This document shows positions 1 through 7,885 of a DNA stretch of 64,000 nucleotides, in pieces. The DNA is from Pseudomonas pseudonitroreducens (GTDB taxonomy: Bacteria > Pseudomonadota > Gammaproteobacteria > Pseudomonadales > Pseudomonadaceae). The position numbers and the translations under genes are program-made. Where the stretch lies: NCBI RefSeq assembly GCF_021603645.1, contig NZ_BQHJ01000013.1, positions 62,001 through 126,000 on the forward strand, in the 5' to 3' direction. Each line of letters opens with the position of its first letter. Position 1 is the first letter of the stretch. The notes under the pieces were generated by a model. The model searched no databases and was not told the DNA's origin. It saw only the letters and a program-made list of their open reading frames with translations.

Positions 1-12
1 GCCACATTTCGA

Positions 13-46
13 AAAGCCCTCAGGTAGCAATACCTGGGGGCTTTTT
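13..46 (+). terminator. Rho-independent terminator of an upstream gene
   Basis: A 14-bp stem (13-26 against 31-44, one T/G wobble) closes on a GCAA tetraloop and runs into a T-rich tract. It ends a transcript whose gene lies before the window. Between here and 290 I see no gene, only the presumed promoter region of the FKBP gene. Confidence 0.75.
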
Positions 47-290
47 CTTTGCCTGCGTTTTTTCCTGCGAAAGTCTTGCCTGCGAAAACTTCCCGCCAAG
101 AATTGCCCGCTTCGATCACACGGATTGCGTGCTGGCGGTCTGTCTTATCCTGTTAATTTTCTTATAAGTTTGCTGTGGGAACTTCTCTCTCGGCAGTGGT
201 TCCTATTGCCCATAGCCACTGGCCACGAGCGCCTGATAAGCTCGCGGCTTCATTACTTAAGCCATGACGGCGCAAAGACAAGGATTCAGC

Positions 291-1031
291 ATGAAACAAC
301 ATCGGTTGGCGGCAGCGATCGCGCTGGTCGGCCTGGTTCTCGCGGGCTGCGACAAACAGGCCGCCGAAGTGGAACTCAAGACTCCTGCGCAGAAAGCTTC
401 CTATGGCATCGGCCTGAACATGGGCAAGAGCCTCGCCCAGGAAGGCATGAATGACCTGGATTCGAAAGCCGTCGCCCTGGGTATCGAAGATGCCGTCGGC
501 AAGCAGAAGCAGAAGCTGACCGACGAAGAGCTGACCGAAGCCTTCACCGCCCTGCAGAAGCGTGCTGAAGAGCAGGTCGCCAAGAAGAATTCCGAAGCCC
601 TGGAAGCCGGCAAGAAATTCCTCGAGGAAAACGGCAAGCGTGACGGCGTGGTCACCACCAAGTCCGGCCTGCAGTATGAAGTCGTGAAGAAAGCCGACGG
701 CGCGCAGCCCAAGGCCACCGACGTCGTCACCGTTCACTACGAAGGCAAGCTGGTCGATGGTACGGTCTTCGACAGCTCCATCCAGCGTGGCAGCCCGATC
801 GACCTGCCGGTCGGCGGCGTGATCCCGGGTTGGGTCGAAGCCCTGCAACTGATGCACGTCGGCGAGAAGATCAAGCTCTTCATCCCGAGCGAGCTGGCCT
901 ACGGCGCCCAGAGCCCGAGCCCGACCATCCCGGCCAACTCGGTCCTGGTGTTCGACCTCGAACTGCTGGCGATCAAGGACCCGAATCAGCCTGACGCTGC
1001 TGAAGCCCCGGCGGAAGAGCCGAAGAAGTAA
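291..1031 (+). CDS. FKBP-type peptidyl-prolyl cis-trans isomerase, lipoprotein (Mip/FkpA-like)
   Basis: A 246-residue envelope prolyl isomerase that assists folding of exported proteins. The N-terminus MKQHRL is followed by a hydrophobic stretch and the lipobox LAGC with Cys20, so I expect a lipid-anchored periplasmic protein. Residues about 30-120 are the helical dimerisation region typical of Mip/FkpA (with the KASYGIGLNMGKSL signature), and about 130-230 form the FKBP domain (VTVHYEGKLVDGTVFDSS and FIPSELAYG motifs). The tail is Ala/Glu/Pro-rich. An in-frame ATG 27 bases upstream (264) would add nine residues ahead of the signal sequence, so I chose 291. It is monocistronic, with a strong terminator directly after it. 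Confidence 0.93.
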   Translation: MKQHRLAAAIALVGLVLAGCDKQAAEVELKTPAQKASYGIGLNMGKSLAQEGMNDLDSKAVALGIEDAVGKQKQKLTDEELTEAFTALQKRAEEQVAKKNSEALEAGKKFLEENGKRDGVVTTKSGLQYEVVKKADGAQPKATDVVTVHYEGKLVDGTVFDSSIQRGSPIDLPVGGVIPGWVEALQLMHVGEKIKLFIPSELAYGAQSPSPTIPANSVLVFDLELLAIKDPNQPDAAEAPAEEPKK

Positions 1032-1052
1032 CTGAGTACCTTGGTACCAGCG

Positions 1053-1081
1053 AAAACGCCCCGTTACCCACGGGGCGTTTT
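1053..1081 (+). terminator. Rho-independent terminator of the FKBP gene
   Basis: A perfect 12-bp stem (1053-1064 with 1070-1081) around a TACCC loop. The 3' arm ends in TTTT. It lies 21 bases after the FKBP stop codon. Confidence 0.9.
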
Positions 1082-1339
1082 CATTTGTGCGGAAAGCGCT
1101 CTGGAACGCTGTGCCGACCGTCGGGTCTGAAAGAGAGTACCCTTGGGCCCGGTGTTACCCTTATGCACATATTTGACGCAGTTGAAACAATGTCCTCCCC
1201 TTGACATTGGAGAGCCCATCGCTTAGCTGCAACTGCATGATTTTTAACGTATTTGTAGGGGTGAACAAAAAATCGCCGATCTGTCTGGAACCCTCGTGGC
1301 TCGGGCGTTTTGGCGGTATCGAAGGTGCCTTTCAACAGA

Positions 1340-1364
1340 GTTATCCACAGGAAAGGTGGATAAC
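1340..1364. promoter_or_regulatory. Inverted repeat containing a consensus DnaA box
   Basis: GTTATCCAC and GTGGATAAC form a perfect 9-bp inverted repeat with a 7-base spacer. Bases 1341-1349 read TTATCCACA, a consensus DnaA box, and the other arm is TTATCCACC on the minus strand (one base off). It sits 42 bases before the DUF1232 start codon. The rest of the 320-base gap 1086-1405 shows no gene and no convincing promoter boxes. Whether this binds DnaA or only forms a hairpin is inference. Confidence 0.5.
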
Positions 1365-1405
1365 CTGAACCTGCCCTGTACGAATTTTCCTATCGAGGTG
1401 AATCG

Positions 1406-1831
1406 ATGAAAAAGCCTCCGGGATTTGACCGATTTCTCAAGCTCGCCAGCCGTTTTATCGCCGGTGGGCGGGTGCCTGCCCTGCTGTTCGCGGTGGCGCG
1501 CAAGAGTGGCCGGGTCAAGCTGGCCAAGACCGATCTGAAACTGCTGCAGGAACTGCTGGTTGCCTGGGTGCGCGGCGACTATCGCGGCATCAGCTCCCAG
1601 GCGCTGGTCTCCGTCGTGGCGGCACTGCTGTATTTCCTCTCGCCGGTGGACCTGGTGCCCGACTGGCTGCTGGGCGTCGGCTTCCTCGACGATCTGGCTG
1701 TGCTGGCCTGGGTGGTGCGCCGCTGGCAGTCGGAGATCGACGCCTTCAAGCTCTGGCGCGACGCGCAGGGAGTGGAGACGCGCGAGGCCCTGAAGCAACT
1801 GCCGCCGCCGGAAGCGATTCAGCGTCTCTGA
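1406..1831 (+). CDS. YkvA family protein (DUF1232)
   Basis: 141 residues. The central hydrophobic part around residues 65-110 carries the DUF1232 signature, ALLYFLSPVDLVPDWLLG, followed by a second hydrophobic stretch with GFLDDLAVLAWV. This family is small and membrane-associated in many bacteria; its biochemical role is not established. The ATG follows a GAGGTG ribosome binding site at 1395-1400. The 3' end overlaps the convergent gene on the other strand by 13 bases, so there is no room for a terminator between them. Confidence 0.85.
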   Translation: MKKPPGFDRFLKLASRFIAGGRVPALLFAVARKSGRVKLAKTDLKLLQELLVAWVRGDYRGISSQALVSVVAALLYFLSPVDLVPDWLLGVGFLDDLAVLAWVVRRWQSEIDAFKLWRDAQGVETREALKQLPPPEAIQRL

Positions 1832-2577
1832 TGCATCCGTGCAATCTGTTCGCCGAGCAGACGCTGGATGGAACCGTCGCTCACCAATGTCTGCAGTACG
1901 GCATCCAGCCGCTCGGCGGGGAGTGGTAGCGCCGGGCCGTACGAGCAATGGATGGAGTAGCGCTGCACGTTGCGGCTATTGATCGCCACGGGCAGTGCGT
2001 GGTGCTCGGCGAGGAGAAACTCCAATGGTCGGCGCATCTCGATCAGGGCATCCAGGCGACCGGCTTCGAGCATGTGCAGGCGAGTGTCCAGGTCGCGCAC
2101 ATCCGCGCGCTTCACACGACCTTCGGCAAACGCCTGCATCAGCGTGACGGGATAGACATAGCCCAGGCTGGTGCCGATGCGAACATCGTGCAACTGGGCG
2201 AGGTCCCGCACCGGCGGTGCATCGGCGCGCTGGGCCAGGGCGTCTTCTTCCTCGAACAGGCTCGGTGACCAGTGCAGCTTTTCCGGCGCCTTCATCCACT
2301 CTGGGTTATTGATGCACAGCAGGTGGATCGCGCCCTGTGCGAGCGCGGGCTCGGCGCGCTTGTCCGGGGTTTCGACGAAGCGAACCTCGAGGCCCAGGCG
2401 CTGTCCGACGGTTTCGCCCAGGTCGCGGATGAAGCCGGGCGCCAATTCATGGTCGATACTTTCGGCGTAAGGCATGCCGTTGCTTGGCGAATAGCCCCAG
2501 CGCAATTCCTCGGCGCCGCACAGGGCGCTGGCCAGGCATAGGCACAATGGAAGGAAGCGCAGCAAGTCGGTCCCCAT
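1819..2577 (-). CDS. Periplasmic solute-binding-domain protein (SBP_bac_3-like)
   Basis: 252 residues with a signal peptide (MGTDLLRFLPLCLCLASALC, cleaved near GAEELRWG). The body resembles bacterial extracellular solute-binding proteins of family 3: an early LRWGYSPSNGMPYAE segment, GFIRDLGETVGQRLGLEVRFVE, and a late sensor-like domain. No ABC permease or ATPase is adjacent, so it may be a stand-alone sensor or an orphan binding protein; the ligand is unknown. The reading frame stays open to 2664, but that ATG would put 29 non-signal residues ahead of the hydrophobic stretch and overlap the divergent gene, so I chose 2577. Confidence 0.75.
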   Translation of the reverse strand: MGTDLLRFLPLCLCLASALCGAEELRWGYSPSNGMPYAESIDHELAPGFIRDLGETVGQRLGLEVRFVETPDKRAEPALAQGAIHLLCINNPEWMKAPEKLHWSPSLFEEEDALAQRADAPPVRDLAQLHDVRIGTSLGYVYPVTLMQAFAEGRVKRADVRDLDTRLHMLEAGRLDALIEMRRPLEFLLAEHHALPVAINSRNVQRYSIHCSYGPALPLPAERLDAVLQTLVSDGSIQRLLGEQIARMHQRR

Positions 2578-2662
2578 GTCTGGTGGCGAGAGGCGGTGCG
2601 CAGTATAGCCGGCACAGGCGCGCATCAGGCTGTTAAGATGGCCGCCTGCAAGGAGTGTTGTC

Positions 2663-2980
2663 ATGAACGTTCAAGTCATCATGCGTGACGGCGAAGCGGA
2701 GTACGCCGTGGTTCCCTGGGCCGAGTACCAGTCCCTGCTGGCCGCCGCCGGCCGTGGTGTTGCCCAGGTCGTCAAGCCGGTTGCCGCCCCGGCACTCGAC
2801 GAGAAACCGGACTGGAAGGCATTGCGCGAAGCCCGCGGCCTTTCCATCGAAACGCTGGCGCGATCGGTGGGCATCAGCCCGTCTTACCTGGAACTGATCG
2901 AGAGCGGCGAGCGCGAAGCCAGCGACGCCATCCAGCATGGCCTGCGTCGTGCCCTGGGCACTGGGGAGTCCGCTTCTTGA
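2663..2980 (+). CDS. Small XRE-type helix-turn-helix protein
   Basis: 105 residues. The N-terminal half (MRDGEAEYAVVPWAEYQSLLAAA) looks like the Phd-type module seen in some antitoxins. The C-terminal half, residues about 50-100, is a HTH_3/XRE fold: ALREARGLSIETLARSVGIS then PSYLELIESGER. AAGGAGTG precedes the ATG. It is translationally coupled to the next gene (its TGA shares bases with that gene's TTG). The arrangement resembles an antitoxin or small DNA-binding regulator, but the partner does not look like a known toxin, so I make no toxin-antitoxin claim. Confidence 0.7.
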   Translation: MNVQVIMRDGEAEYAVVPWAEYQSLLAAAGRGVAQVVKPVAAPALDEKPDWKALREARGLSIETLARSVGISPSYLELIESGEREASDAIQHGLRRALGTGESAS

Positions 2981-3342
2981 GCGTGCAGATCAGTCGCAAG
3001 CATTGGGAAGGCCTGCTCGGCGAGCTGGAAGATGCCCGCCGCCAGCGCCATCTGCTCACCTACCGGGCGCTGATCGAGCGCCTGCAACTACCGACCCCGG
3101 CGATGACCGTGCTGACCGCCGCGCTGGAGCACCTCGCGGCACTGGATGCCCGCGCCGGTCGCCCGCTGCGCAGCTCGCTGGTGATCAGCCAGGGCGCCAG
3201 TCGCCTGCCGCGCACCGGCTTCTTCGAGTACGTCGAGCGTCTGGGCCGCTTCTCCGGCGCGCCGGATGGCCCTGCCGCGGCCGGCTGGCATGCAGCGGAA
3301 GTGGTACGGGTCTTCGAGTTCGAGTACCCCGAGGAGCTTTGA
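2977..3342 (+). CDS. Conserved hypothetical protein, coupled to upstream HTH gene
   Basis: 121 residues, no signal peptide or membrane segment. The sequence is largely helical at the N-terminus (KHWEGLLGELEDARRQRHLL, LIERLQLPTPAMTVLTAALEHLA) and includes a compact FFEYVERLGRF segment. I do not recognise a family function. The likely start is the TTG at 2977, which overlaps the previous stop (TTGA); a GTG two codons later (2983) is the alternative. It reads as one unit with the HTH gene before and the Sel1-like gene after (one base between stop and the next GTG). Confidence 0.65.
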   Translation: MSVQISRKHWEGLLGELEDARRQRHLLTYRALIERLQLPTPAMTVLTAALEHLAALDARAGRPLRSSLVISQGASRLPRTGFFEYVERLGRFSGAPDGPAAAGWHAAEVVRVFEFEYPEEL

Positions 3343-3343
3343 C

Positions 3344-3829
3344 GTGGCGAGCCCTCGCGAGCTGTTCTGGCGTTTGCGCGCGCGGTTGAGTTATGCCGTG
3401 GCGCGGCGCCTGATGGGCTGGCCGTGGATGGTCCGTCAGCCGAAGTCCTGGGCCTGGATGCAGGGCCAGTTCGCGCGCATGGCTGCCCTGGGCGACGTGG
3501 GTGCACAGAGCTTCTACGGGCATCTGCTGCTATTCCGCGGGCAGGGGCTTGGCGCCCGCGAGGAAGGTCTGCGCCTGCTGCGTCTTGCTGCTGTCGCCGG
3601 TGATCACAAGGCGGCCTACCAGGTGGGCGTGCAGTCGCTCACAGGCGATACGCGCCACGCCGGCGATGCGCAGGAAGCGGCGCGTTACTGGAGTCAGGCC
3701 GCCGAAGCGGGCCACCCGTTGGCGGCGCGCAAGCTCGGCGAGTTGTATCGCAGCGGCGGCCCGGGCCTTGCGCCTGATGAAGCCCAGGCTGAGCGCTACG
3801 AGGCGCGCGCCCGCCAGTTGGGCCTCTGA
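3344..3829 (+). CDS. Sel1-like/TPR repeat protein
   Basis: 161 residues from the GTG at 3344, which follows GAGGAGC and begins one base after the preceding stop. Repeats typical of Sel1 solenoids are visible: GDVGAQSFYGHLLLF, GDHKAAYQVGVQSLTG and AEAGHPLAARKLGELYRSG, the last with the A-x-G-H-P-x-A-x-x-x-L-G-x-L-Y pattern. Such proteins are protein-protein interaction scaffolds. It has no export signal. It is the third member of a coupled trio (2663-3829), which suggests shared expression; the common function is unknown. Confidence 0.72.
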   Translation: MASPRELFWRLRARLSYAVARRLMGWPWMVRQPKSWAWMQGQFARMAALGDVGAQSFYGHLLLFRGQGLGAREEGLRLLRLAAVAGDHKAAYQVGVQSLTGDTRHAGDAQEAARYWSQAAEAGHPLAARKLGELYRSGGPGLAPDEAQAERYEARARQLGL

Positions 3830-3830
3830 G

Positions 3831-5579
3831 TCATTCCGCCGTGAGGATGTGCAGGCTGTAGCCAGGCATGTTCTTCGCGTGGCGCTTGGCCTCCGAAGCC
3901 AGCCCGGCCAGTTGGCTGGCATCCAGGCGCTGCCCGGCGCCACTCTTCACGTGCACCACGCCGATCGACAGTGACAGCAGCGGATACTCCTCGCGTTGGC
4001 CCTGGCGGTTGTGCGCGACGAAGCAGCCCGCGTCCAGGTGTTCGCGGCTGTAGAAACGCCGGCATTGGCCCTGGAAGTCCTCCAGCAGGTGGTTGAGCCG
4101 TTCGCGCCAGTCCTGCGTCCCCAGCACCAGCATGAAATCGTCGCCGCCGATATGGCCGACGAAGTCCCGCGTCGGGTCCACGCGCTCGCCCAGGCACTGA
4201 GCCAGGCAGAGCAGGACTTCATCGCCGCGGGCATAGCCGTAGAGGTCGTTGAAGGGCTTGAAGCTGTCGATGTCGACATAGCACACCACCGCTTCGCGCC
4301 CCTGTTGCAGCAGGCGCGACAGGCACTGCTGAATGGGCACGTTGCCCGGTAGCAGCGTCAGTGGGTTGGCATGCCGGGCCTGGCGGATCTTCAGTTCGGT
4401 GATCAGCTTGAGCACGTCGATTACCCGGCCCAGCCCCAGGTAGCGGCCGTTCAGGGTGATGATGAAATCTTCCTCGATGCGCTGTCGCGCGCGGCTGGTG
4501 AGCAAGCGGCTGACCTGCTGCAGCGACTGGCTGCGTTCTACCGCAAGGAAGTCATTGCTCATCAGCCGGCTGATTGGCTTGCGCGCATACAACTCCGGCG
4601 CGAAGGGCTTGAGCAGGGCATCGGACAGGGCGTGCCGATGGACGATGCCCACCGGCTGGTCGTTGCGGTCCAGCACCGCCAGGGAATTCAGGTTGGCCTG
4701 GGCGCGGAAGGCTTCCAGTACATCGCCGATGGGGGTGTCGTCGCGTACTGCCGGATGTTCCAGCAGCAGGGGTTCGAGGTCCGCTTGATCTTCGGCGAGC
4801 AACGCGCCGGCGCTGTCCACCTCCGGTAGCAGGGCGCGAGCGTCGCGCGGCGGGTTTTCGTTGGGGCGGCCGAGCAGGTAGCCCTGCACCAGGTCCACGC
4901 CCATCTCCGACAGCACCGCCAGCTCCTCGGGTATCTCGATGCCTTCGGCGATCACCTGGGCGCGGGAGGCGTGGGCCATCTTCAGGATCGAGCCAACGAA
5001 CTCGCGCTTCACCGCATCCAGGTGGATGCCTTCGATGAAGTGGCGGTCGATCTTCACGTAGTCGGGGCGCAGCTCGGACCACAGGCGCAGGCTGGAGTAG
5101 CCGGCGCCCAGGTCGTCCAGGGCGATGGAGAAGCCCATGGCGCGGTAGTGATGCAGCGCGGTGTCGAGCAGGGTGAAGTCCTCGATCGGCGTCTGTTCGG
5201 TCAGCTCGATCACCACGTCGCTGGGCGAGATGCCGAAGGTCTGCAGCAACTGCAACGTACGGCCGGGCTGGTGGGTCGGTTCCAGCAGGGACTCCGGGGA
5301 AACGTTGAGGAACAGCTTGCCCTCGAGCTTCAGGTCGCGAAAGCGCGCGCAGGCCTTGCGCCGGCAAAGCAGCTCCAGCTGGCTCAGGCGGCCGCTGCTG
5401 CGTGCAATGCTGAACAATGGCAGGGGCGAGTGCAGGGGGCCGTTGGACGGGCCGCGGGTGAGGGCTTCGTAGCCCACCAGGCGCCGTTCCGAAAGCGACA
5501 GGATGGGCTGGAACAGGCAGTGCAGGTCGCCGTGAGCGAGGATCTGGTCCAGCGCGCTCAACTGCTCGGTGACGGTCAT
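3831..5579 (-). CDS. EAL-CBS-GGDEF three-domain c-di-GMP protein
   Basis: 582 residues, cytoplasmic. Residues about 1-255 form an EAL phosphodiesterase domain with the main catalytic motifs present: YEALTRG at about 37-43, ELTEQ, IALDDLGAGYSS, YVKID, IAEGIE and QGYLLGRP. Residues about 265-390 hold a CBS pair, a nucleotide-sensing module. The C-terminal GGDEF domain reads GGDDF at 478-482, a conservative change that can still be active, and lacks an obvious RxxD inhibitory site. The expected output is c-di-GMP turnover gated by adenine-nucleotide or similar binding at the CBS pair. I start at 5579 (MTVTEQLSAL), not at the ATG nine codons earlier. The stop is one base from the convergent Sel1-like gene's end. 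Confidence 0.88.
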   Translation of the reverse strand: MTVTEQLSALDQILAHGDLHCLFQPILSLSERRLVGYEALTRGPSNGPLHSPLPLFSIARSSGRLSQLELLCRRKACARFRDLKLEGKLFLNVSPESLLEPTHQPGRTLQLLQTFGISPSDVVIELTEQTPIEDFTLLDTALHHYRAMGFSIALDDLGAGYSSLRLWSELRPDYVKIDRHFIEGIHLDAVKREFVGSILKMAHASRAQVIAEGIEIPEELAVLSEMGVDLVQGYLLGRPNENPPRDARALLPEVDSAGALLAEDQADLEPLLLEHPAVRDDTPIGDVLEAFRAQANLNSLAVLDRNDQPVGIVHRHALSDALLKPFAPELYARKPISRLMSNDFLAVERSQSLQQVSRLLTSRARQRIEEDFIITLNGRYLGLGRVIDVLKLITELKIRQARHANPLTLLPGNVPIQQCLSRLLQQGREAVVCYVDIDSFKPFNDLYGYARGDEVLLCLAQCLGERVDPTRDFVGHIGGDDFMLVLGTQDWRERLNHLLEDFQGQCRRFYSREHLDAGCFVAHNRQGQREEYPLLSLSIGVVHVKSGAGQRLDASQLAGLASEAKRHAKNMPGYSLHILTAE

Positions 5580-5607
5580 GACGGTTCTCGGTGGCTGGAA
5601 AAGCAAA

Positions 5608-5625
5608 GGGCCGGTTTCCCGGCCC
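5608..5625 (-). terminator. Terminator after prc
   Basis: GGGCCGG and CCGGCCC pair around a TTTC loop. Read on the minus strand, the hairpin is followed by TTTGCTTTTCC. It lies 43 bases beyond the prc stop codon. Confidence 0.65.
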
Positions 5626-5668
5626 TGTGCATTTCACGACAGCGTCATGACTGTTTGATTACATCCGA

Positions 5669-7747
5669 TCAGTGTTTGGCGACCTGGGAGTCCAGATTCA
5701 GGTAGTCGATCAGGATGTGCCCGGACTCGGTCAGGTAGGCGTCGTCCTGCGGCTTGGTCTTGTCCTCTTCCGGCAGGGCGTTCTCGTCTTCCTTCTTCAG
5801 CTCCTTGAGCGGCTCCTGGCCCTTGGATTTGCGCAGGGCATTCTCCATGGCCAGTTGGCGGTTCTCGATACTGGTCTGCTGGGCGCGACGCTTGGCTTCG
5901 TTGAGGCTGACGGTTTTCTCTTTCATCAGCTCCTGGGCCAGGGCGAGGCGCTCGCGGGCGTAGACGAAGTCCGCGTTGTGCTCGGTGCGTGCGTCGTGGC
6001 GGGTACGCAGCTGGTCGAGGAACGGCTTGAACGGGTCGGCCTGGGCCTTCAGCGCGGGCTTGATGGTGTCCCATGGCATCGAGTCGGGCAGGGCGCTTTC
6101 GCCGATTTCCTTGTCGTCGACGATGGACGGGTAGCTGATGTCCGGGATCACGCCCTGGTGCTGGGTGCTCTGGCCGGAGACGCGGTAGAACTTGGCCAGG
6201 GTCAGCTTCAGCTCGCCATGGTTCAGCGGCTGGATGGTCTGCACGGTGCCCTTGCCGAAGGTCTGGCCGCCGACGATGAGCGCGCGGTGGTAGTCCTGCA
6301 TGGCGCCGGCGAAGATTTCCGAAGCCGAGGCGGACAGGCGGTTGACCAACACGGTCATCGGACCGGTGTAGAAGGCCTTGCCCTCGTCATCGTTGAGCAC
6401 GTCGACGCGGCCGTCGCTGTTGCGTACCAGCACGGTCGGGCCCTGGTCGATGAACAGGCCGGTCAGCTCGGTGGCTTCCTGCAGGGAGCCGCCGCCGTTG
6501 TTGCGCAGGTCGATGACGATACCGTCGACCTTGTCCTTCTGCAGTTCGGCGATGAGCTTCTTCACGTCGCGGGTGGTGGACTTGTAGTCCGGGTCGCCAG
6601 CGCGATAGGCCTTGAAGTCGAGGTAGAACGCGGGCACGTCGATGATGCCCAGCTTGTAGTTCTTGCCTTCGTGGTCGATGGTGATTTCCGACTTCTTCGC
6701 CGCCTGGTCTTCCAGCTTCACCGCCTCGCGGGTGATGGTGACGATCTTGCTGGTCTGGTCGTTCGGCGCGTTGGTGGAGGGGATCACTTCCAGGCGGACC
6801 TGCGAGCCTTTCGGGCCGCGGATCAGCTTGACCACTTCGTCCAGACGCCAGCCGACCACATCGACCATCTCGCCCTTGCCCTGGGCGACGCCGATGATCT
6901 TGTCGGAGGTGGCGATCTGCTTGCTCTTCTCGGCGGGGCCGGCCGGTACCAGGCGCACGACCTTGACGTAGTCGTTGTCGCTCTGCAGTACGGCGCCGAT
7001 GCCTTCCAGCGAGAGGCTCATGTTGATGTCGAAGTTTTCCGCGCTGTCCGGCGACAGGTACTGGGTGTGCGGATCGTAGGTCTGCGCGAAGGCGTTGATG
7101 TAGGCCTGGAAGATGTCTTCGCTGCGGGTCTGCTCCAGGCGCATCAACTGGTTCTTGTAGCGCTTGGTCAGCTGTTCCTGGATGGCCTTGTTGTCCTTGC
7201 CGGCGATCTTCAGGCGCAGGACCTCGTCCTTCACCTTCTTGCGCCAGAGGTCATCGAGCGCGGCGCTGTCTTTCGCCCAGGGCGATTTCTCGCGGTCGAT
7301 TTCCAGCGATTCGTCGGTGGTGAAGTCCATCTTGTCGACGCCCTTGTTCAGGGTCGCCAGGGCGAAGTCCAGGCGTTCCTTCAGGCGGTCGAGATGGCGC
7401 TTGTAGATGGTGAAGCCGGGCTCCAGTTCGCCGCTTTTCAGGAAGTCGTCGAACTGGGTGCGCCAGGGCGCGAACTGGTCGATGTCGGCCTGGGTGAAGT
7501 ACATCCGCGCCGGATCGAGGGTCTTCAGGTAGCTGTCATAGATTTTCGCCGAGCGCTCGTCGTTCAGCGGCGGCTTGTTGTAGTGATGGCGCTTGAGCAG
7601 CTCAACGATGTTGAGGCTGGCAATCACTTGGTCCCGGTCAGGCTGCAGGCCATCCCAGACGTTCGGGCTGCTGGTGGCGGCGAACGAGGAAAAGGCGGTG
7701 GCGCCGAGGATGAACAACAGGGCGGTGCGGGGCAAAAATCGCTTCAT
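5669..7747 (-). CDS. prc: Carboxy-terminal (tail-specific) processing protease Prc/AlgO
   Basis: 692 residues, periplasmic S41 protease that degrades proteins from their C-terminus. In P. aeruginosa the orthologue AlgO affects MucA turnover and alginate. The start MKRFLPRTALLFILGATAFSS is a clear signal peptide; the frame's earlier ATG at 7780 would bury it. A PDZ domain lies near residues 235-325 (SLEGIGAVLQ, GEMVDVVGWRLDEVV). The catalytic block has Ser474 (middle Ser of SASASEIF), Asp485 and Lys499 (FGKGTVQ), with the same spacing as the E. coli S/D/K set. The C-terminal Lys/Glu-rich region matches the DUF3340-type tail of Prc. Confidence 0.95.
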   Translation of the reverse strand: MKRFLPRTALLFILGATAFSSFAATSSPNVWDGLQPDRDQVIASLNIVELLKRHHYNKPPLNDERSAKIYDSYLKTLDPARMYFTQADIDQFAPWRTQFDDFLKSGELEPGFTIYKRHLDRLKERLDFALATLNKGVDKMDFTTDESLEIDREKSPWAKDSAALDDLWRKKVKDEVLRLKIAGKDNKAIQEQLTKRYKNQLMRLEQTRSEDIFQAYINAFAQTYDPHTQYLSPDSAENFDINMSLSLEGIGAVLQSDNDYVKVVRLVPAGPAEKSKQIATSDKIIGVAQGKGEMVDVVGWRLDEVVKLIRGPKGSQVRLEVIPSTNAPNDQTSKIVTITREAVKLEDQAAKKSEITIDHEGKNYKLGIIDVPAFYLDFKAYRAGDPDYKSTTRDVKKLIAELQKDKVDGIVIDLRNNGGGSLQEATELTGLFIDQGPTVLVRNSDGRVDVLNDDEGKAFYTGPMTVLVNRLSASASEIFAGAMQDYHRALIVGGQTFGKGTVQTIQPLNHGELKLTLAKFYRVSGQSTQHQGVIPDISYPSIVDDKEIGESALPDSMPWDTIKPALKAQADPFKPFLDQLRTRHDARTEHNADFVYARERLALAQELMKEKTVSLNEAKRRAQQTSIENRQLAMENALRKSKGQEPLKELKKEDENALPEEDKTKPQDDAYLTESGHILIDYLNLDSQVAKH

Positions 7748-7838
7748 GCTGATTCGACTGATCGCGGAGTTATGACGCATATTAGGCCGTAATTGGCGAC
7801 GCCGGGTTCAATCGCAATAGAAATCGGCGCGAAGAAAA

Positions 7839-7861
7839 GGCCCGACCTTACGGATCGGGCC
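7839..7861. promoter_or_regulatory. Hairpin in the divergent prc / oxidoreductase control region
   Basis: GGCCCGA and TCGGGCC form a perfect 7-bp inverted repeat with a 9-base loop. It lies 24 bases upstream of the chosen GTG of the oxidoreductase gene and has no T-tract, so it could be a 5'-leader hairpin or protein site rather than a terminator. Confidence 0.35.
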
Positions 7862-7885
7862 CTGCGAGATCACTATGGAGGCAGC

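Noticed and set aside
2663-3342. Toxin-antitoxin pair
   Set aside because: The arrangement is suggestive, but the second protein has no recognisable toxin motif, so I report it only as an observation.
5672-7792. 706-codon open frame antisense to prc
   Set aside because: It mirrors the prc gene, starts and ends with it, and its translation has the repetitive Gly/Val/Ala/Leu/Gln composition typical of a reverse frame of a GC-rich gene.
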